Of a stretch of DNA of 64,000 nt, positions 51,272 through 61,500 are shown piece after piece. How positions within the stretch are numbered: the first letter of the stretch is position 1; each line of letters opens with the position of its first letter. The notes below the pieces were generated by a model that saw only the letters and a program-made list of their open reading frames with translations, was not told the origin of the DNA and did not search any database. This DNA comes from JBJXHC01 sp046160825 (lineage in GTDB: Bacteria > Bacteroidota > Ignavibacteria > UBA10030 > UBA6906): the NCBI GenBank assembly GCA_046160825.1, contig JBJXHC010000009.1, forward strand, positions 46,160 to 110,159. The letters run 5' to 3'. The position numbers were made by a program, and so were the translations under genes.

Positions 51272-51289
51272 TCAAACTGAGTCACTACC
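51272..51289. repeat. Solo end of the MITE-like element
   Basis: TCAAACTGAGTCACTACC, the inverse of GGTAGTGACTCAGTTTGA, matches the ends of the elements at 53977 and 19030. No second end or body is visible nearby; probably a remnant 10 bp before the DUF2200 gene. Confidence 0.55.
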
Positions 51290-51298
51290 CAATAAGCT

Positions 51299-51664
51299 AT
51301 GAAACCTACCGACACACACAATCAGCGTATCGCGAGAATGATCTTCGCCTCGGTCTACCCTTTCTATCTGGAAAAAGTGAAGAAGAAAGGGAGAACAAAA
51401 GCAGAATTGCATCAGGTTATTGAGTGGCTCACAGGTTTCGATAAAAAGAAGTTGCAGGAACTGATAAAGGAAAAAGTAACCTTTGAAACATTCTTCCAGC
51501 GTGCTGCGCTCAACCCCAATGCTCATCTTATCACCGGAGTGATTTGCGGATATCGTATAGAGGAAATTGAGAATCCTCTGACCCGGCAGGCCCGGTATTT
51601 GGATAAGCTGGTGGACGAGTTGGCAAAGGGCCGGAAGATGGAGAAGATTTTGCGTGGCTCGTAG
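51299..51664 (+). CDS. DUF2200 family protein
   Basis: 121 residues. The full-length motif pattern HNQRIARMIFASVYPFYLEKVKKKGRTKAELHQVIEWLTGFD and PNAHLITGVICGYRIEEIENPLTRQARYLDKLVDELAKG is that of DUF2200. Function unknown. Confidence 0.9.
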   Translation: MKPTDTHNQRIARMIFASVYPFYLEKVKKKGRTKAELHQVIEWLTGFDKKKLQELIKEKVTFETFFQRAALNPNAHLITGVICGYRIEEIENPLTRQARYLDKLVDELAKGRKMEKILRGS

Positions 51665-51696
51665 GGAAACCGATGTCAAACAAACCATGATGTCAA

Positions 51697-52116
51697 ATGG
51701 CTAAATCAAAACTCGCTGAAATAAAAACGAAACCAACCTCTGCAAGCGTGGAGGGGTTCATCAATGGTGTTAAGGATGAACAAAAGCGCAAAGACAGTTT
51801 TGTGCTTTTGGGAATGATGAAGAAGGCAACCGGGGAAGAGCCGGCATTATGGGGCAGCTCCATCATCGGTTTTGGCAGCAAGAGATACAAAAGTCCCGCC
51901 ACCGGCAGGGAAGTTGACTGGCTCCGGATAGGTTTCTCTCCCCGTAAAGCGAACCTCTCGTTGTACCTCATGGTGGACATCAAGGAGCAAGCTGCTGCAC
52001 TCAAAAAGCTGGGCAAGCACAAGACGGGTGTTGGTTGCCTCTACATCAATAAGTTGGAAGAGATCGATCTGAAAGTTCTGAAGGGAATGATAGACGCATC
52101 CGCAAAACGAAAGTAG
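51697..52116 (+). CDS. DUF1801 domain-containing protein, second copy
   Basis: 139 residues. KPTSASVEGFINGVKDEQKRKDSFVLLGMMKKATGEEPALWGSSIIGFGSKRYKSPATGREVDWLRIGFSPRKANLSLYLM is the DUF1801 core. It belongs to the longer, YdhG-like form that differs from 50774-51244. Function unknown. Confidence 0.88.
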   Translation: MAKSKLAEIKTKPTSASVEGFINGVKDEQKRKDSFVLLGMMKKATGEEPALWGSSIIGFGSKRYKSPATGREVDWLRIGFSPRKANLSLYLMVDIKEQAAALKKLGKHKTGVGCLYINKLEEIDLKVLKGMIDASAKRK

Positions 52117-52123
52117 GCTACTT

Positions 52124-52747
52124 TTGATGAGATCTGCAGTGATAATACTGCTTTGTTTGTTTTATGCCGCCACTTACGGGCAGGACATAGAGCCTGAATT
52201 CGACGGGCATACATGGGAAGCTCCATATACTCTTCCGACTCCAAAGGATTGGGGTATTGAGCGATTTCCTATTCCCATTAGTTTCGCTCCTGACATTCCA
52301 TACAAGGGGGTTGAAGATATTCGTTTTGCTCCGGGCTGGGCCAAAGCAAAAAGCGACGAGTACTGGAGCTATGCCTTCTTGTGGTATCTGGAGGGGGAGA
52401 TCAAGATGGATTCGACAACAATCGAGAGCGATCTCAAAGCTTACTATGCAGGATTGGTTGCCGTTAACGGGAGCAATATTCCTGCCGACAAACTCATGCC
52501 GGTAGTGACGTCATTCAAAGAAGCAAAGAGAGATAAAGGCGATCGCAAAACGTATGTCGGGACAATTACAATGGTGGATTATATGGCACAAAAACCAATA
52601 GTCCTCAATTGCAAAGCACACGTGAAATCGTGCCCGGGAGAAAACAAGACGTTCATCTTCTACGAACTATCACCTCAACCCTTGTCCCATAACATTTGGC
52701 GAAGCCTTGACAAGCTATGGCTTGATTTCAAATGTAAGAAGGATTGA
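52124..52747 (+). CDS. Hypothetical secreted protein
   Basis: 207 residues. Signal peptide MRSAVIILLCLFYAATYG. Then EFDGHTWEAPYTLPTPKDWGIERFPIPISFAP, likely a beta-rich exported domain, and SDEYWSYAFLWYLEGEIKMDS. No catalytic motif. Function unknown. Confidence 0.65.
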   Translation: MMRSAVIILLCLFYAATYGQDIEPEFDGHTWEAPYTLPTPKDWGIERFPIPISFAPDIPYKGVEDIRFAPGWAKAKSDEYWSYAFLWYLEGEIKMDSTTIESDLKAYYAGLVAVNGSNIPADKLMPVVTSFKEAKRDKGDRKTYVGTITMVDYMAQKPIVLNCKAHVKSCPGENKTFIFYELSPQPLSHNIWRSLDKLWLDFKCKKD

Positions 52748-52749
52748 CC

Positions 52750-53319
52750 ATGACAAAGAGAAATAAAAAAGAGTTGTCACCAGCGCAACATGAAGAACTA
52801 CTCAGAGCGTTGAAAGCCCGTTTTGAGAAAAACATGAACCGCCACAAAGGTCTTGAATGGGCTAAAGTACAAGTAAACCTGGAATCCAATTCCGGAAAAC
52901 TCTGGTCACTCAATGAAATGGAAAGAACCGGCGGTGAACCGGATGTTGTCGGTTACGATAAAAAATCGAGCGAATACATTTGTTATGATTGTTCAGCGGA
53001 AAGTCCTGGGGGCCGCAGAAGTGTTTGTTATGACCGCGAAGCGTTGGACTCAAGAAAAGAACATAAACCGAAAGATAGCGCCATGAATATGGCCGCTGAC
53101 ATGGGCATTGAGCTTTTAACGGAAGAACAATACCGGGAATTGCAAAAGCTTGGGAATTTCGATACCAAGACATCGAGCTGGGTGAAAACACCTTTGGCGA
53201 TCAGAGAACTCGGCGGCGCCCTCTTTTGCGATCGTCGCTACGACACTGTCTTCGTGTATCATAACGGAGCAGAATCCTACTATGCTGCCAGGGGTTTCCG
53301 TGGCATGCTACGGGTCTAA
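52750..53319 (+). CDS. DUF4256 family protein
   Basis: 189 residues from ATG 52750 (a TTG 6 bases earlier is in frame). Family pattern LLRALKARFEKNMNRHKGLEWAKVQVNLESNSGKLWSLNEMERTGGEPDVVG, then YICYDCSAESPGGRRSVCYDREALDSRKEHKPKDSAMNMAADMGIELL. Strongly matches DUF4256. Cysteines in CYDCSAE may be structural. Function unknown. Confidence 0.9.
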   Translation: MTKRNKKELSPAQHEELLRALKARFEKNMNRHKGLEWAKVQVNLESNSGKLWSLNEMERTGGEPDVVGYDKKSSEYICYDCSAESPGGRRSVCYDREALDSRKEHKPKDSAMNMAADMGIELLTEEQYRELQKLGNFDTKTSSWVKTPLAIRELGGALFCDRRYDTVFVYHNGAESYYAARGFRGMLRV

Positions 53320-53417
53320 CAGGATGATGAACTTCGCGATGTCACACTGACAGAGGGTTTTTTCTCCAACCCGCAGCGCCTAACAGTTGAGACGATGAAA
53401 TTAAAGAATCAGATTGT

Positions 53418-53981
53418 ATGAACGAGAAGATTTTATTTAAGACCCGTCTGTATTTTACAGGAATAGTGACAATTGCGATATGGGCACTTCTTGCCTGGGA
53501 CCATTACCATGGAGGTGTACCAAGTCACCATATTTTGCATCGTGAAGACTTGCCTGCAATTTCCAATTGGTGGGGCGGTCTTCTCCTTCCGTTACTTACA
53601 TGGTTTCTCCTGTATCGCATCGAAAAGCGACTGATGCGCGACAATGTTGAAGAATCAATAGTATCAAAACGTCCGGCAAATATACTCTACGGGTTTATTG
53701 GAGCTTTATTTTTTGGAATACTCATTTCCGTCTTTTTTACTCTTGGCTATTCTGATATTCCGGGATACATGCTTATTGGTCTCTTTTTACTTGGACTGTT
53801 CTTTCCGATTTATCGGGCAGAGTGCATGCTTGGCTTCGTCCTTGGAATGACCTTTACATTTGGTGCGGTGCTGCCAACTGTAGTTGGATCCATATTAGCA
53901 TTGATTGGTGCAGTACTCCATCTCTATGTTCGGCCGGGAATGTTATATATCAGATCAAGAATTGCGCGCCCAGTTAGGTAG
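53418..53981 (+). CDS. Hypothetical membrane protein, ending in a repeat
   Basis: 187 residues with four or five hydrophobic segments (GIVTIAIWALLAW, WGGLLLPLLTWFLLYRI, ILYGFIGALFFGILISVFFTLGY, MLIGLFLLGLFFPIY, GAVLPTVVGSILALIGAVLHL). The stop TAG at 53979-53981 lies inside the GGTAGTG end of the MITE-like element, so the C-terminus may be truncated or shaped by that insertion. Function unknown. Confidence 0.65.
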   Translation: MNEKILFKTRLYFTGIVTIAIWALLAWDHYHGGVPSHHILHREDLPAISNWWGGLLLPLLTWFLLYRIEKRLMRDNVEESIVSKRPANILYGFIGALFFGILISVFFTLGYSDIPGYMLIGLFLLGLFFPIYRAECMLGFVLGMTFTFGAVLPTVVGSILALIGAVLHLYVRPGMLYIRSRIARPVR

Positions 53982-54144
53982 TGGCTCAGTTTTGATAGAT
54001 CTCTGCTTTTATTGTACGAACTCTCCCTCCTCGGATTGAACTTTTCCCCTCCCTTGGGAAGGGAGGGGAGCCACGCTAGAACAGAGGAGGGGGAGAGTTG
54101 TAAGATCATCATACGATCACGGTTCAAGTTCAAAATGAGTCACC
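53977..54144. repeat. MITE-like palindromic element, copy 1
   Basis: 168 bp. Left end GGTAGTGGCTCAGTTTTGA; right end, read inward, GGTGACTCATTTTGAAC. It includes GTACGAACTCTCCCTCCTCGG, CTCCCTTGGGAAGGGAGGGGAG as an internal stem, and AGGAGGGGGAGAGTT. It is the reverse-oriented mate of 19030-19188. No clear target duplication. It lies in the 317-bp gap before the CBS gene. Confidence 0.75.
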
Positions 54145-54298
54145 GCCGGATGTTGACATTCAGCCAAATTTCCCTATTTTATCAGTCGCCGTCACCCTTC
54201 CCGGTGTTTACGGATGCCCGTTTGGGCAAACTCCTGTGTTGTACGCGCAACAAGTCAAGATGGAAAGGCACCACCACTTTCAGAACGGGAGGCCGCCA

Positions 54299-54754
54299 AT
54301 GACGTTTGTGAAGGACCTACTGAACAACAGACCGGTTTTTACCGTTGGTCGAGATGCAACGGTGCAGGATGCAGCCGAGCACATGACCCGCAATAATATC
54401 GGCGCGGTGATAGTCATGGACGGCTCGCGCCTTGTGGGAATATTCTCGGAACGCGACGTTGTCAACCGCGTTGTCTCCAAGGGCCTTGACCCGAACACAA
54501 CGCCCGTTGCTTCCGTTATGACAACAGATCTTGTTGTAGCGTCTGCCGATGAAACACACAAGTCGTGTCTCTGGAAAATGAAACAAGCCAACTGCCGTCA
54601 TCTTCCCGTTATTGATGGTGACAAACTGATCGGGATGATTTCGGTTCGTGACCTCCTGCAGGTGGACATCACGGAGAAAGACGATCAGATACAGTTCCTC
54701 AACGATTATATGTTCCATGTGCCGCCCGGTGTGGAGAAGAAGTATATCGAGTAA
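54299..54754 (+). CDS. CBS-domain pair protein
   Basis: 151 residues from ATG 54299, placed after GGGAGG with 7-base spacing; longer readings are not supported. Two CBS motifs: VFTVGRDATVQDAAEHMTRNNIGAVIVMDGSRLVGIFSERDVVNRV and VASADETHKSCLWKMKQANCRHLPVIDGDKLIGMISVRDLLQ. Such pairs bind adenosine nucleotides and regulate partners. It lies 22 bases before the ferredoxin gene, so both may serve a shared redox function. Confidence 0.92.
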   Translation: MTFVKDLLNNRPVFTVGRDATVQDAAEHMTRNNIGAVIVMDGSRLVGIFSERDVVNRVVSKGLDPNTTPVASVMTTDLVVASADETHKSCLWKMKQANCRHLPVIDGDKLIGMISVRDLLQVDITEKDDQIQFLNDYMFHVPPGVEKKYIE

Positions 54755-54776
54755 CCGTTTGTCACGGAGACATTGA

Positions 54777-55214
54777 ATGCCTGTTGTCACCTTCCATCAT
54801 CAACATCGCTCCATCGAAGTGGAGCCCAACACCAATCTGCGACAGCTCATGCAGAGGGTCGGTGTTCCCCCGTACCAAGGGCTCGACATGCTGCTCAACT
54901 GTCACGGGAACAACTTCTGCGGCACATGTGCCGTTGAGGTGTTGAACGGCAAAGGTGCATCGCAGCGTGGACAGGATGAAGAGGCCACGCTCATTGGCAA
55001 TCTTGCCATCGCTCGCGTGGTGGATAAAAACATGCGGCTCTCCTGCCAGACGTATGTTACCGGAGACATGATCGTGAAGACCCAGCCTGCACGGCCGCTG
55101 GATAAAGTGAAGACCAAGGAACGGTTTGCGTTGCTGGGACTTTTCTCTGTATTCCTGCTGGCGTTTCTTGGAGTGATGGCGTATCTTGTTTTGGATATGA
55201 TAAAACTGTATTGA
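54777..55214 (+). CDS. Membrane-anchored 2Fe-2S ferredoxin
   Basis: 145 residues. The plant-type cluster ligands sit in NCHGNNFCGTCAVEVL and later LSCQTYV (C-x5-C-x2-C ... C). A C-terminal transmembrane helix (FALLGLFSVFLLAFLGVMAYLVLDMI) anchors it to the inner membrane with the iron-sulfur domain probably cytoplasmic. Electron carrier; partner unknown. Close downstream of the CBS gene. Confidence 0.87.
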   Translation: MPVVTFHHQHRSIEVEPNTNLRQLMQRVGVPPYQGLDMLLNCHGNNFCGTCAVEVLNGKGASQRGQDEEATLIGNLAIARVVDKNMRLSCQTYVTGDMIVKTQPARPLDKVKTKERFALLGLFSVFLLAFLGVMAYLVLDMIKLY

Positions 55215-55347
55215 GAGTGTGCGGTCTGACGGTAATCCAGGGGGCGATGGCGGGAGCTTTCGCCCTTCGTATTTCCGGTGCGTGGCGGATGGAAGTTCCA
55301 TGGCTGCCACATCAGGGGGTCAAACCGATTCTCACAAGGAGAAATGT

Positions 55348-55554
55348 ATGCACACAGCGATTACTCAGGAGGAACTGGGTACACTGACCGGAGTAGTAAA
55401 GGAATACCTCACCGACCTACGCAGCGAAATTCTCGATACAGACGATCAGTTGTATAAACAGGAATTGAAATACAAGGAAGAGATACTGTGTATTCTTCTC
55501 GGCAAGTTTGAGCATGAGCGGCGCATGATCAGTCAGGTTCAGAAGACTTTGTAG
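55348..55554 (+). CDS. Small hypothetical protein
   Basis: 68 residues from ATG 55348, preceded by AAGGAG at 55337-55342. Helical: TLTGVVKEYLTDLRSEILDTDDQLYKQELKYKEEILCILLGKFEHERRMI. A coiled-coil-forming small protein; function unknown. It ends 9 bases before the suhB-type gene on the other strand. Confidence 0.65.
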   Translation: MHTAITQEELGTLTGVVKEYLTDLRSEILDTDDQLYKQELKYKEEILCILLGKFEHERRMISQVQKTL

Positions 55555-55563
55555 CAGGTTCTG

Positions 55564-56340
55564 TTATTTCGTTGTCGGGAGTTTCAACACATCCAGCATT
55601 GCATTGTGGACGTGACCATTTGTTGCAAGTACCTGTTTGTTGTAGATGGAAGACGGTGCTCCAGTGAAATCGGTGATCGTTCCACCAGCTTCGCGAACGA
55701 AGAGCATGCCCGCGGCCATATCCCACGGATTCAAATTCACTTCCCAGAACCCATCGAATCTTCCCGCTGCGACGTAAGAAAGATCCAACGCTGCCGAACC
55801 CAGCCGCCGTACGCCCTGTCCACGCATCAGAAAATTCACAAAATGCTCGACAGCATAGTCCGGATTGGTGGCGATATCATACGGAAAGCCGGTCACAAGG
55901 AGACTGTTGATCAACTCAGAGGCCTTCGAGACCTGCATACGTTTGCCATTCAGATATGCGCCGGAGCCTTTCTCCGCAGTGAACATCTCGTCAAGGTTCG
56001 GGTCATACACCACTCCGGCGATGAGCTCGCCCTTATACTCCACTGCAATCGTCACACAGAACATGGGGAGTCCGTGAAGGAAATTCGTCGTGCCATCCAG
56101 CGGATCGATCACCCATTTGTAATCGGAAGAACCGCTTCCTCCGGACTCCTCGGCGAGAATTCCGTGTGAAGGGTGATGCCGTTTGATGATGTTGATGATT
56201 TTCTGTTCGGAGGCCCTGTCGATTTCGGAGACGAGGTTCCGCCCCTCGCCTTCCTTGATTTCGATATTCTTGACTTTGCCAACGCTGTACTTGAGAAACT
56301 TGCCCGCTTCTCGTGCCGCCTCAATCGCTATCTGGATCAT
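55564..56340 (-). CDS. suhB: Inositol monophosphatase family protein
   Basis: 258 residues. Motifs: AEESGG, the metal-binding WVIDPLDGTTNFLHGLPMF, and the C-terminal NPWDMAAGMLFVREAGGTITDFTG. Li+-sensitive phosphatase fold, full length. Likely inositol-1-phosphatase or SuhB-like rRNA-antitermination factor. The call suhB is by family only. 210 bp upstream hold no gene. Confidence 0.9.
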   Translation of the reverse strand: MIQIAIEAAREAGKFLKYSVGKVKNIEIKEGEGRNLVSEIDRASEQKIINIIKRHHPSHGILAEESGGSGSSDYKWVIDPLDGTTNFLHGLPMFCVTIAVEYKGELIAGVVYDPNLDEMFTAEKGSGAYLNGKRMQVSKASELINSLLVTGFPYDIATNPDYAVEHFVNFLMRGQGVRRLGSAALDLSYVAAGRFDGFWEVNLNPWDMAAGMLFVREAGGTITDFTGAPSSIYNKQVLATNGHVHNAMLDVLKLPTTK

Positions 56341-56550
56341 GAACTTCTCTCCGTGTTCCTCTTAAACTCTGTTACTCTGTGGTAAAATCTCCGGCTAAGA
56401 TACTGAAAAGATGAGGGGGAAACCATTAATAGAAGCAGGACGATGGGCAGGTGAAAAAATAAACGCGCGCCCAATGCCTGTGAGGGAGGAAAGGAGTGAT
56501 CTGGTCAGGGTCACTTGCCAGGGCACTGGACGCGCGTATATGAAAAAGAG

Positions 56551-56946
56551 CTATGCGGATTGTTGTTGGTCAGGATGACTGTACAATGTGTGGAGTACAG
56601 GGATAAGCTCGTGGGCAAGATCGCACTTCCAAAGAAATGCGCAGGCGCCTACACTCATGGCCTTCCGGGGATATTCTTCCCCTGTATGTTCCGTCATCAT
56701 CACAATGTCCGGTGCGTCGGGACGATCTCGAATCCTTGCAGCCGTTTCGAATCCATCCATCACCGGCATCCGGATGTCAATCAGGACGGTGGTGGGATGA
56801 AGGGCTTTCACGTGTGCAAGTGCCTCGAGTCCGTCCACTGCTTCGCCGGCAATCACAAATCTGTGATGCGGAGAGAGGATCTCTGCGATTGCCCTGCGAA
56901 CGTGGGCGCTATCGTCAACAACGAGCAGACGAATCTTGTCGATCAT
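56551..56946 (-). CDS. Single-domain response regulator (receiver)
   Basis: 131 residues from MIDKIRLLVVDDSAHVRRAIAEI. Acidic pair DD, phospho-acceptor Asp in TVLIDIRMPVMDGFETAARI, and Thr in VMMTEHTGEEYP. The usual KP of the last motif reads KCD (FLWKCDLAHELIPVL), a variant. No output domain, so it may be a phosphotransfer or CheY-like adapter. No histidine kinase is next to it. Confidence 0.9.
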   Translation of the reverse strand: MIDKIRLLVVDDSAHVRRAIAEILSPHHRFVIAGEAVDGLEALAHVKALHPTTVLIDIRMPVMDGFETAARIRDRPDAPDIVMMTEHTGEEYPRKAMSVGACAFLWKCDLAHELIPVLHTLYSHPDQQQSA

Positions 56947-57105
56947 GGAGTGTGGTTTGAAGGTTTCGTTCCTGACCCGCTTCCCTTCAATATTAGTTAC
57001 ACTCCGCCTCACTTGCAGAAATTCCGACAGGAAAAAAGTGACTATTTATTGTCAAAGGAGAGGAGGAACAGACGGGTTGAATTGAGGGGAATTTCGTTGC
57101 AGGAT

Positions 57106-58347
57106 CTAGTCAAGCATATGTATCACTACGCCATCCCTCAGTTTCGGCTCAAACCAGGTTGATTTCGGGGGCATGATCTGTCCCGCGTCGGCAATGCTGA
57201 GAAGTTCGGCGACCGAGGTAGGATGGAGCGAAAATGCCACAGCCATTTCACCGGAATCCACTCGTTGTTCAAGCTCCTTCAGTCCTCTGATTCCTCCCAC
57301 AAAATCAATTCGTTTATCTGTCCGTTGATCTTCAATTCCGAAGACCGGTGCCAGTATCCGATCCTGGAGAATTGACACATCAAGTCGGGCGACGGGGTCG
57401 CTTTGCGTGAGAAAGTGTGCGGGTGACTTCAGCGTGTACCACTTGTGGTCAGTGTACATTCCGAGCTCACCCTTTGCGGAGGGCCGCACAGGAGTGTTTG
57501 ATTCCTTCAGGGAAAACTCTTGTCCGAGCCGCCGCAACAAATCATCTTTGCTCTGACTATTCAGGTCTTTGATCACTCTGTTGTATTCCAGTATTTGCAA
57601 CTGGTTGTCAGGAAAGATCACAGAAAGGAAATAGTTGTACTCTTCGTTTCCCGTGTGGAGCGGGTTTGTCCGTGCGCGCTCCTCCGCAGCCCGCGCCGCT
57701 GCTGCCGAGCGATGATGTCCATCGGCAATATAGAAGAAGGGGACCTGTGCAAATTCCTCAACGAGTTGATTCGCGGTTGCTGTATCCTTGACTGCCCAGA
57801 GTTGGTGCCGGATTCCGTCGCCTGCGTCAAAGTCATATTCCGGAGTTGAAGATGAAACGCGGGATATGATTGCATCAATTGCCGAAGACGCATGATATGT
57901 CAGGAAGATTGGTCCGGTCTGCGCATTGGTAACGAGAATATGTTTCGTCCGGTCGTTCTCTTTGTCGGGCCGCGTGTGTTCATGTTTTTTTATGATTCCC
58001 GTTCTGTATTCGTCCACGGAGACACATCCTACAACACCAATTTGCCTGTGTTGGCCCATAGTCAGGGCGTATAAATAGAGAGAGGGCTGAGTCTCCTGCC
58101 GCAACACGCCATCAGTGATGAGTCTCCGGAGATTCTCTCGTCCCTTGAGATAGACGCTCTCGTCATATAAACTGGTGCCGTCAGGAAGATCAATCTCCGG
58201 TTTACCAACATGCAGGAAAGAAAGGGGATTATCGCGTGCTTCAATTCTCGCTTCGTCGGAACTCAGCACGTCGTACGGTCGTGCTGCAACTTGTTCTGCA
58301 TATTGTGGTTGGGGACGGTATCCCTTGAACGGACGAACAACGGCCAT
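57106..58347 (-). CDS. DUF1015 family protein
   Basis: 413 residues. MAVVRPFKGYRPQPQYAEQVAARPYDVLSSDEAR, then the central EHTRPDKENDRTKHILVTNAQTGPIFLTY and FYIADGHHRSAAAARAAEE. All are hallmarks of DUF1015 (SerB-like/kinase-related unknown). The 188 bp upstream, shared with the divergent large gene, show no other gene. Function unknown. Confidence 0.92.
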   Translation of the reverse strand: MAVVRPFKGYRPQPQYAEQVAARPYDVLSSDEARIEARDNPLSFLHVGKPEIDLPDGTSLYDESVYLKGRENLRRLITDGVLRQETQPSLYLYALTMGQHRQIGVVGCVSVDEYRTGIIKKHEHTRPDKENDRTKHILVTNAQTGPIFLTYHASSAIDAIISRVSSSTPEYDFDAGDGIRHQLWAVKDTATANQLVEEFAQVPFFYIADGHHRSAAAARAAEERARTNPLHTGNEEYNYFLSVIFPDNQLQILEYNRVIKDLNSQSKDDLLRRLGQEFSLKESNTPVRPSAKGELGMYTDHKWYTLKSPAHFLTQSDPVARLDVSILQDRILAPVFGIEDQRTDKRIDFVGGIRGLKELEQRVDSGEMAVAFSLHPTSVAELLSIADAGQIMPPKSTWFEPKLRDGVVIHMLD

Positions 58348-58535
58348 ATCATATCTCCGAAGATGGGTAACGAGCGTCCAAGATACTCAGAATTTCACAT
58401 CGTTGCATCCGAAAACTGCATGCAGCGCCTTGCACCATTTGCACCGAATGGCTATCTTGAAGGCAGTCAATCGACGGCTTCCTCTCTCCGGTCATTCAAG
58501 TATCTCAATCATCAATCTCAAGCGGTGAGGTTTCA

Positions 58536-61500
58536 ATGCAAGTATCACGACAGGTGTCCCTGCTTTGTGCAATGCTGACTTTTGTTGCCATTGCCAGTTC
58601 CCAGCAAGTTGTTGTTAATGAACTCTACAACTCCAGCGCAACAGATGAGTGGATCGAGTTGCTTGTGGTCCAGGACAGTCTTGACATGCGCGGCTGGGAT
58701 CTACGCGATTTCTCTTCGGGTGGAGCTCCGCAGGCACAATTGGACTTTACGACGAGCACGTTGTGGAGTAACCTGCGCGCCGGAACCCTGATCGTTGTTA
58801 CCCGTCCGGAAGTCACCATTATCGAAGACACAGATCCTTCCGATTATCTGGTGATCATCAAGGGAGGGAATGCACTCTATTTTACTGGAAACCCGTTTCA
58901 GTTTGCCGGCGCAAGTGAAGCAATTCAGATTCGCAATGCTTCGGACGTTCATGTCTTTGGCGTGTCATGGGGCCCGGCAAATGCTGCGAGCATTCCGACG
59001 CCCAAGGTACATTTCACGGGAACTTCAACGAGCAACACCAGCATCTCTTTCAATGAGGACTCTGTTCCGGAATTATCAGTGACAACCAACTGGACCGTCA
59101 ACAACGCAAGCGCCACCCAGGGACTCGGTAACACGGCCACCAATCTCGCGTGGATCAATACCTTCCGTGCGCGAGCCGATGGTTCCGGCTCTGCTTCAAT
59201 GCAGCCCGATACTCTGAACGGTGGAGACACAGGTCCGATCGTTATCACGTATCGTCGTGATACACAATTCAACATCACCGATCTCCGTGTGATTATTCCC
59301 ACTGGATTTATTTGGGGACAAACTCCCGCCGATGTCAGCTTCACGAACATGACGGCGACAACATCCGTCAACGGTGACACGATCTCCATCACGGGAATTG
59401 TTTTCTCGGCAGATTCCACCGTCATCACCATCAATAATGTCGAAGCCGCAGACAGCACGGCGATTTATCTATTCAAGGTGCAATCACGCGTGAACCAGTA
59501 CGGCGATGTTGCCCCGACGCCACGCGTCGTGGTATTCGGCAATCCCGAATCCATTGCGAGCATAAAAGTAAATGACGCAAACGGAGTGATGTTGAGGGCG
59601 AACCAGCTTGTTACTGTGCGCGGGATTGTAACAGTTGCCAACGAATTCGGTGGCCCATCGTACTTCCAGGATAATTCCGGTGGCCTCGGAGTTTTTGGCT
59701 CTGCGTTTTCGACGGCCGTGAGTGTGGGAGACGAAGTGATTGTCTCCGGAATTATTCAGCCGTTTTCCGGACTTTCCGAGATCGTGAATCCGATTCTTCA
59801 TCAGATCGTCAGCAACGGCAATGTGCTGGTTCCACTTCTCGTGACAGCTTCGCAGATAGCGAACGATGGAGCAGGGGGAGTGGAGCAATACGAGGCTGGC
59901 CTCGTTCGTCTGAACGGCGTAACGGTGAGCGGCTCGGGTGTGTGGGCGGCGAATACGAACTATAATTTGCAGGATGGAACCGGGACGACACAGATCCGGA
60001 TTGACAATACCACGAACCTGGTCGGCGCTCCGATTCCCGCCGGCGCGTTTGATCTTGTGGCCGTTGTCGGACAATTCATTACCACGTTGCCCTACATCGG
60101 CGGGTATCAGCTTATGCCGCGGACCACAGGTGATATTATTTCCACCGGCCCGATTATCTCCACCTTCCCGGTTGAATCGAATATCCAGCCGACAAGCCTC
60201 ACCATTTCCTGGCAGACATTGAACAATGGAACCTCGTTTCTCAGGTACGGAACAACGTCCGCTTTTGAACTTGGTGTTACAGGCTCAAGCACTCCGACGA
60301 CCACACATTCCGTGGATCTGGGTGGTCTCCAACCCGCAGGCATTTATTACACGCAGGCATTCTCGGTTGCAGGACCCGATACGAGTTTTGCGACGCCGCT
60401 CATTGTTAGCACGGCTTCACCTGCGCAATCAACCGGTGAGATGAATGTCTATTTCAGCAAGAGCGTGAATACTTCGCTGGCATGGTTCCAGCAAGCGCAA
60501 GGGAACCTCGATCTTTCAGGCAAGGTTGTTACGCGTATCAACAACGCGCGCCGCTCCATCGACGTCGCATTGTACAGTCTCAGCGGCTCGCCCGGAGACG
60601 GTATCGCTGCGGCGCTCGTCGCTGCGAAGAACCGTGGTGTAAAGGTGCGCGTCATCTGCGAATACGATACACGCAACTCCAATGCGTACAACTCCCTGAT
60701 CGGTAACGGCGTCCCATTGATCAATGACCGGTTTGATGCGATCAACGATGGTGTAGGTTTGCACCATAACAAGTTCTTTGTGGTTGACGCACGGGGTGGT
60801 GCCCCCGAGAGTGTGTGGGTGTTTATGGGTTCATGGAACCCGACGCAGCCCGGGACATTCGACGACTACCAGAACGTGGTTGAAGTACAGGACGTCGCGT
60901 TGGCAAATGCATACAACCGCGAGTTCAATGAGATGTGGGGAAGTGACAACGACACGCCCAACGCGTCGGCCTCTCGCTTTGGTGCACGCAAGTCGGACAA
61001 TACTCCGCACCGGTTTGTCATCGCCGGAAAGGAAGTCGAGAGCTATTTCAGTCCGAGTGACCGCGTTACGTCAAGAATGGTCAGCGCCATCAATGCGGCC
61101 GAGCACTCGGTGGCGTTTGCGCTGCTGACAATTACCAGGCAGGATCTTGGTACGGCCATTCTTGGTCGCAAAACCGCGGGCAAGAAAGTCCGTGGACTTG
61201 TGGATAACAACACCGATACCGGTTCACAGTATAACTTCCTGCTTTCAAGCGGAGTGGATATGCACTTGAAGGCCGGTCCGGGACTACTGCACCACAAGTA
61301 CGGCATTATCGACGCGGAAGACCCGAACTGGAACGCCATCACGATTACCGGCTCGCACAACTGGAGCAACTCCGCGGAGAATGCGAACAACGAAAACACG
61401 CTCATCATTCGTGACGGCAATATCACGAACCAGTTCCTTCAGGAATTTGCGGCGCGGTACTATCAGTTCGGCGGCACGGATACTATCTTCGTTGGTGTGG

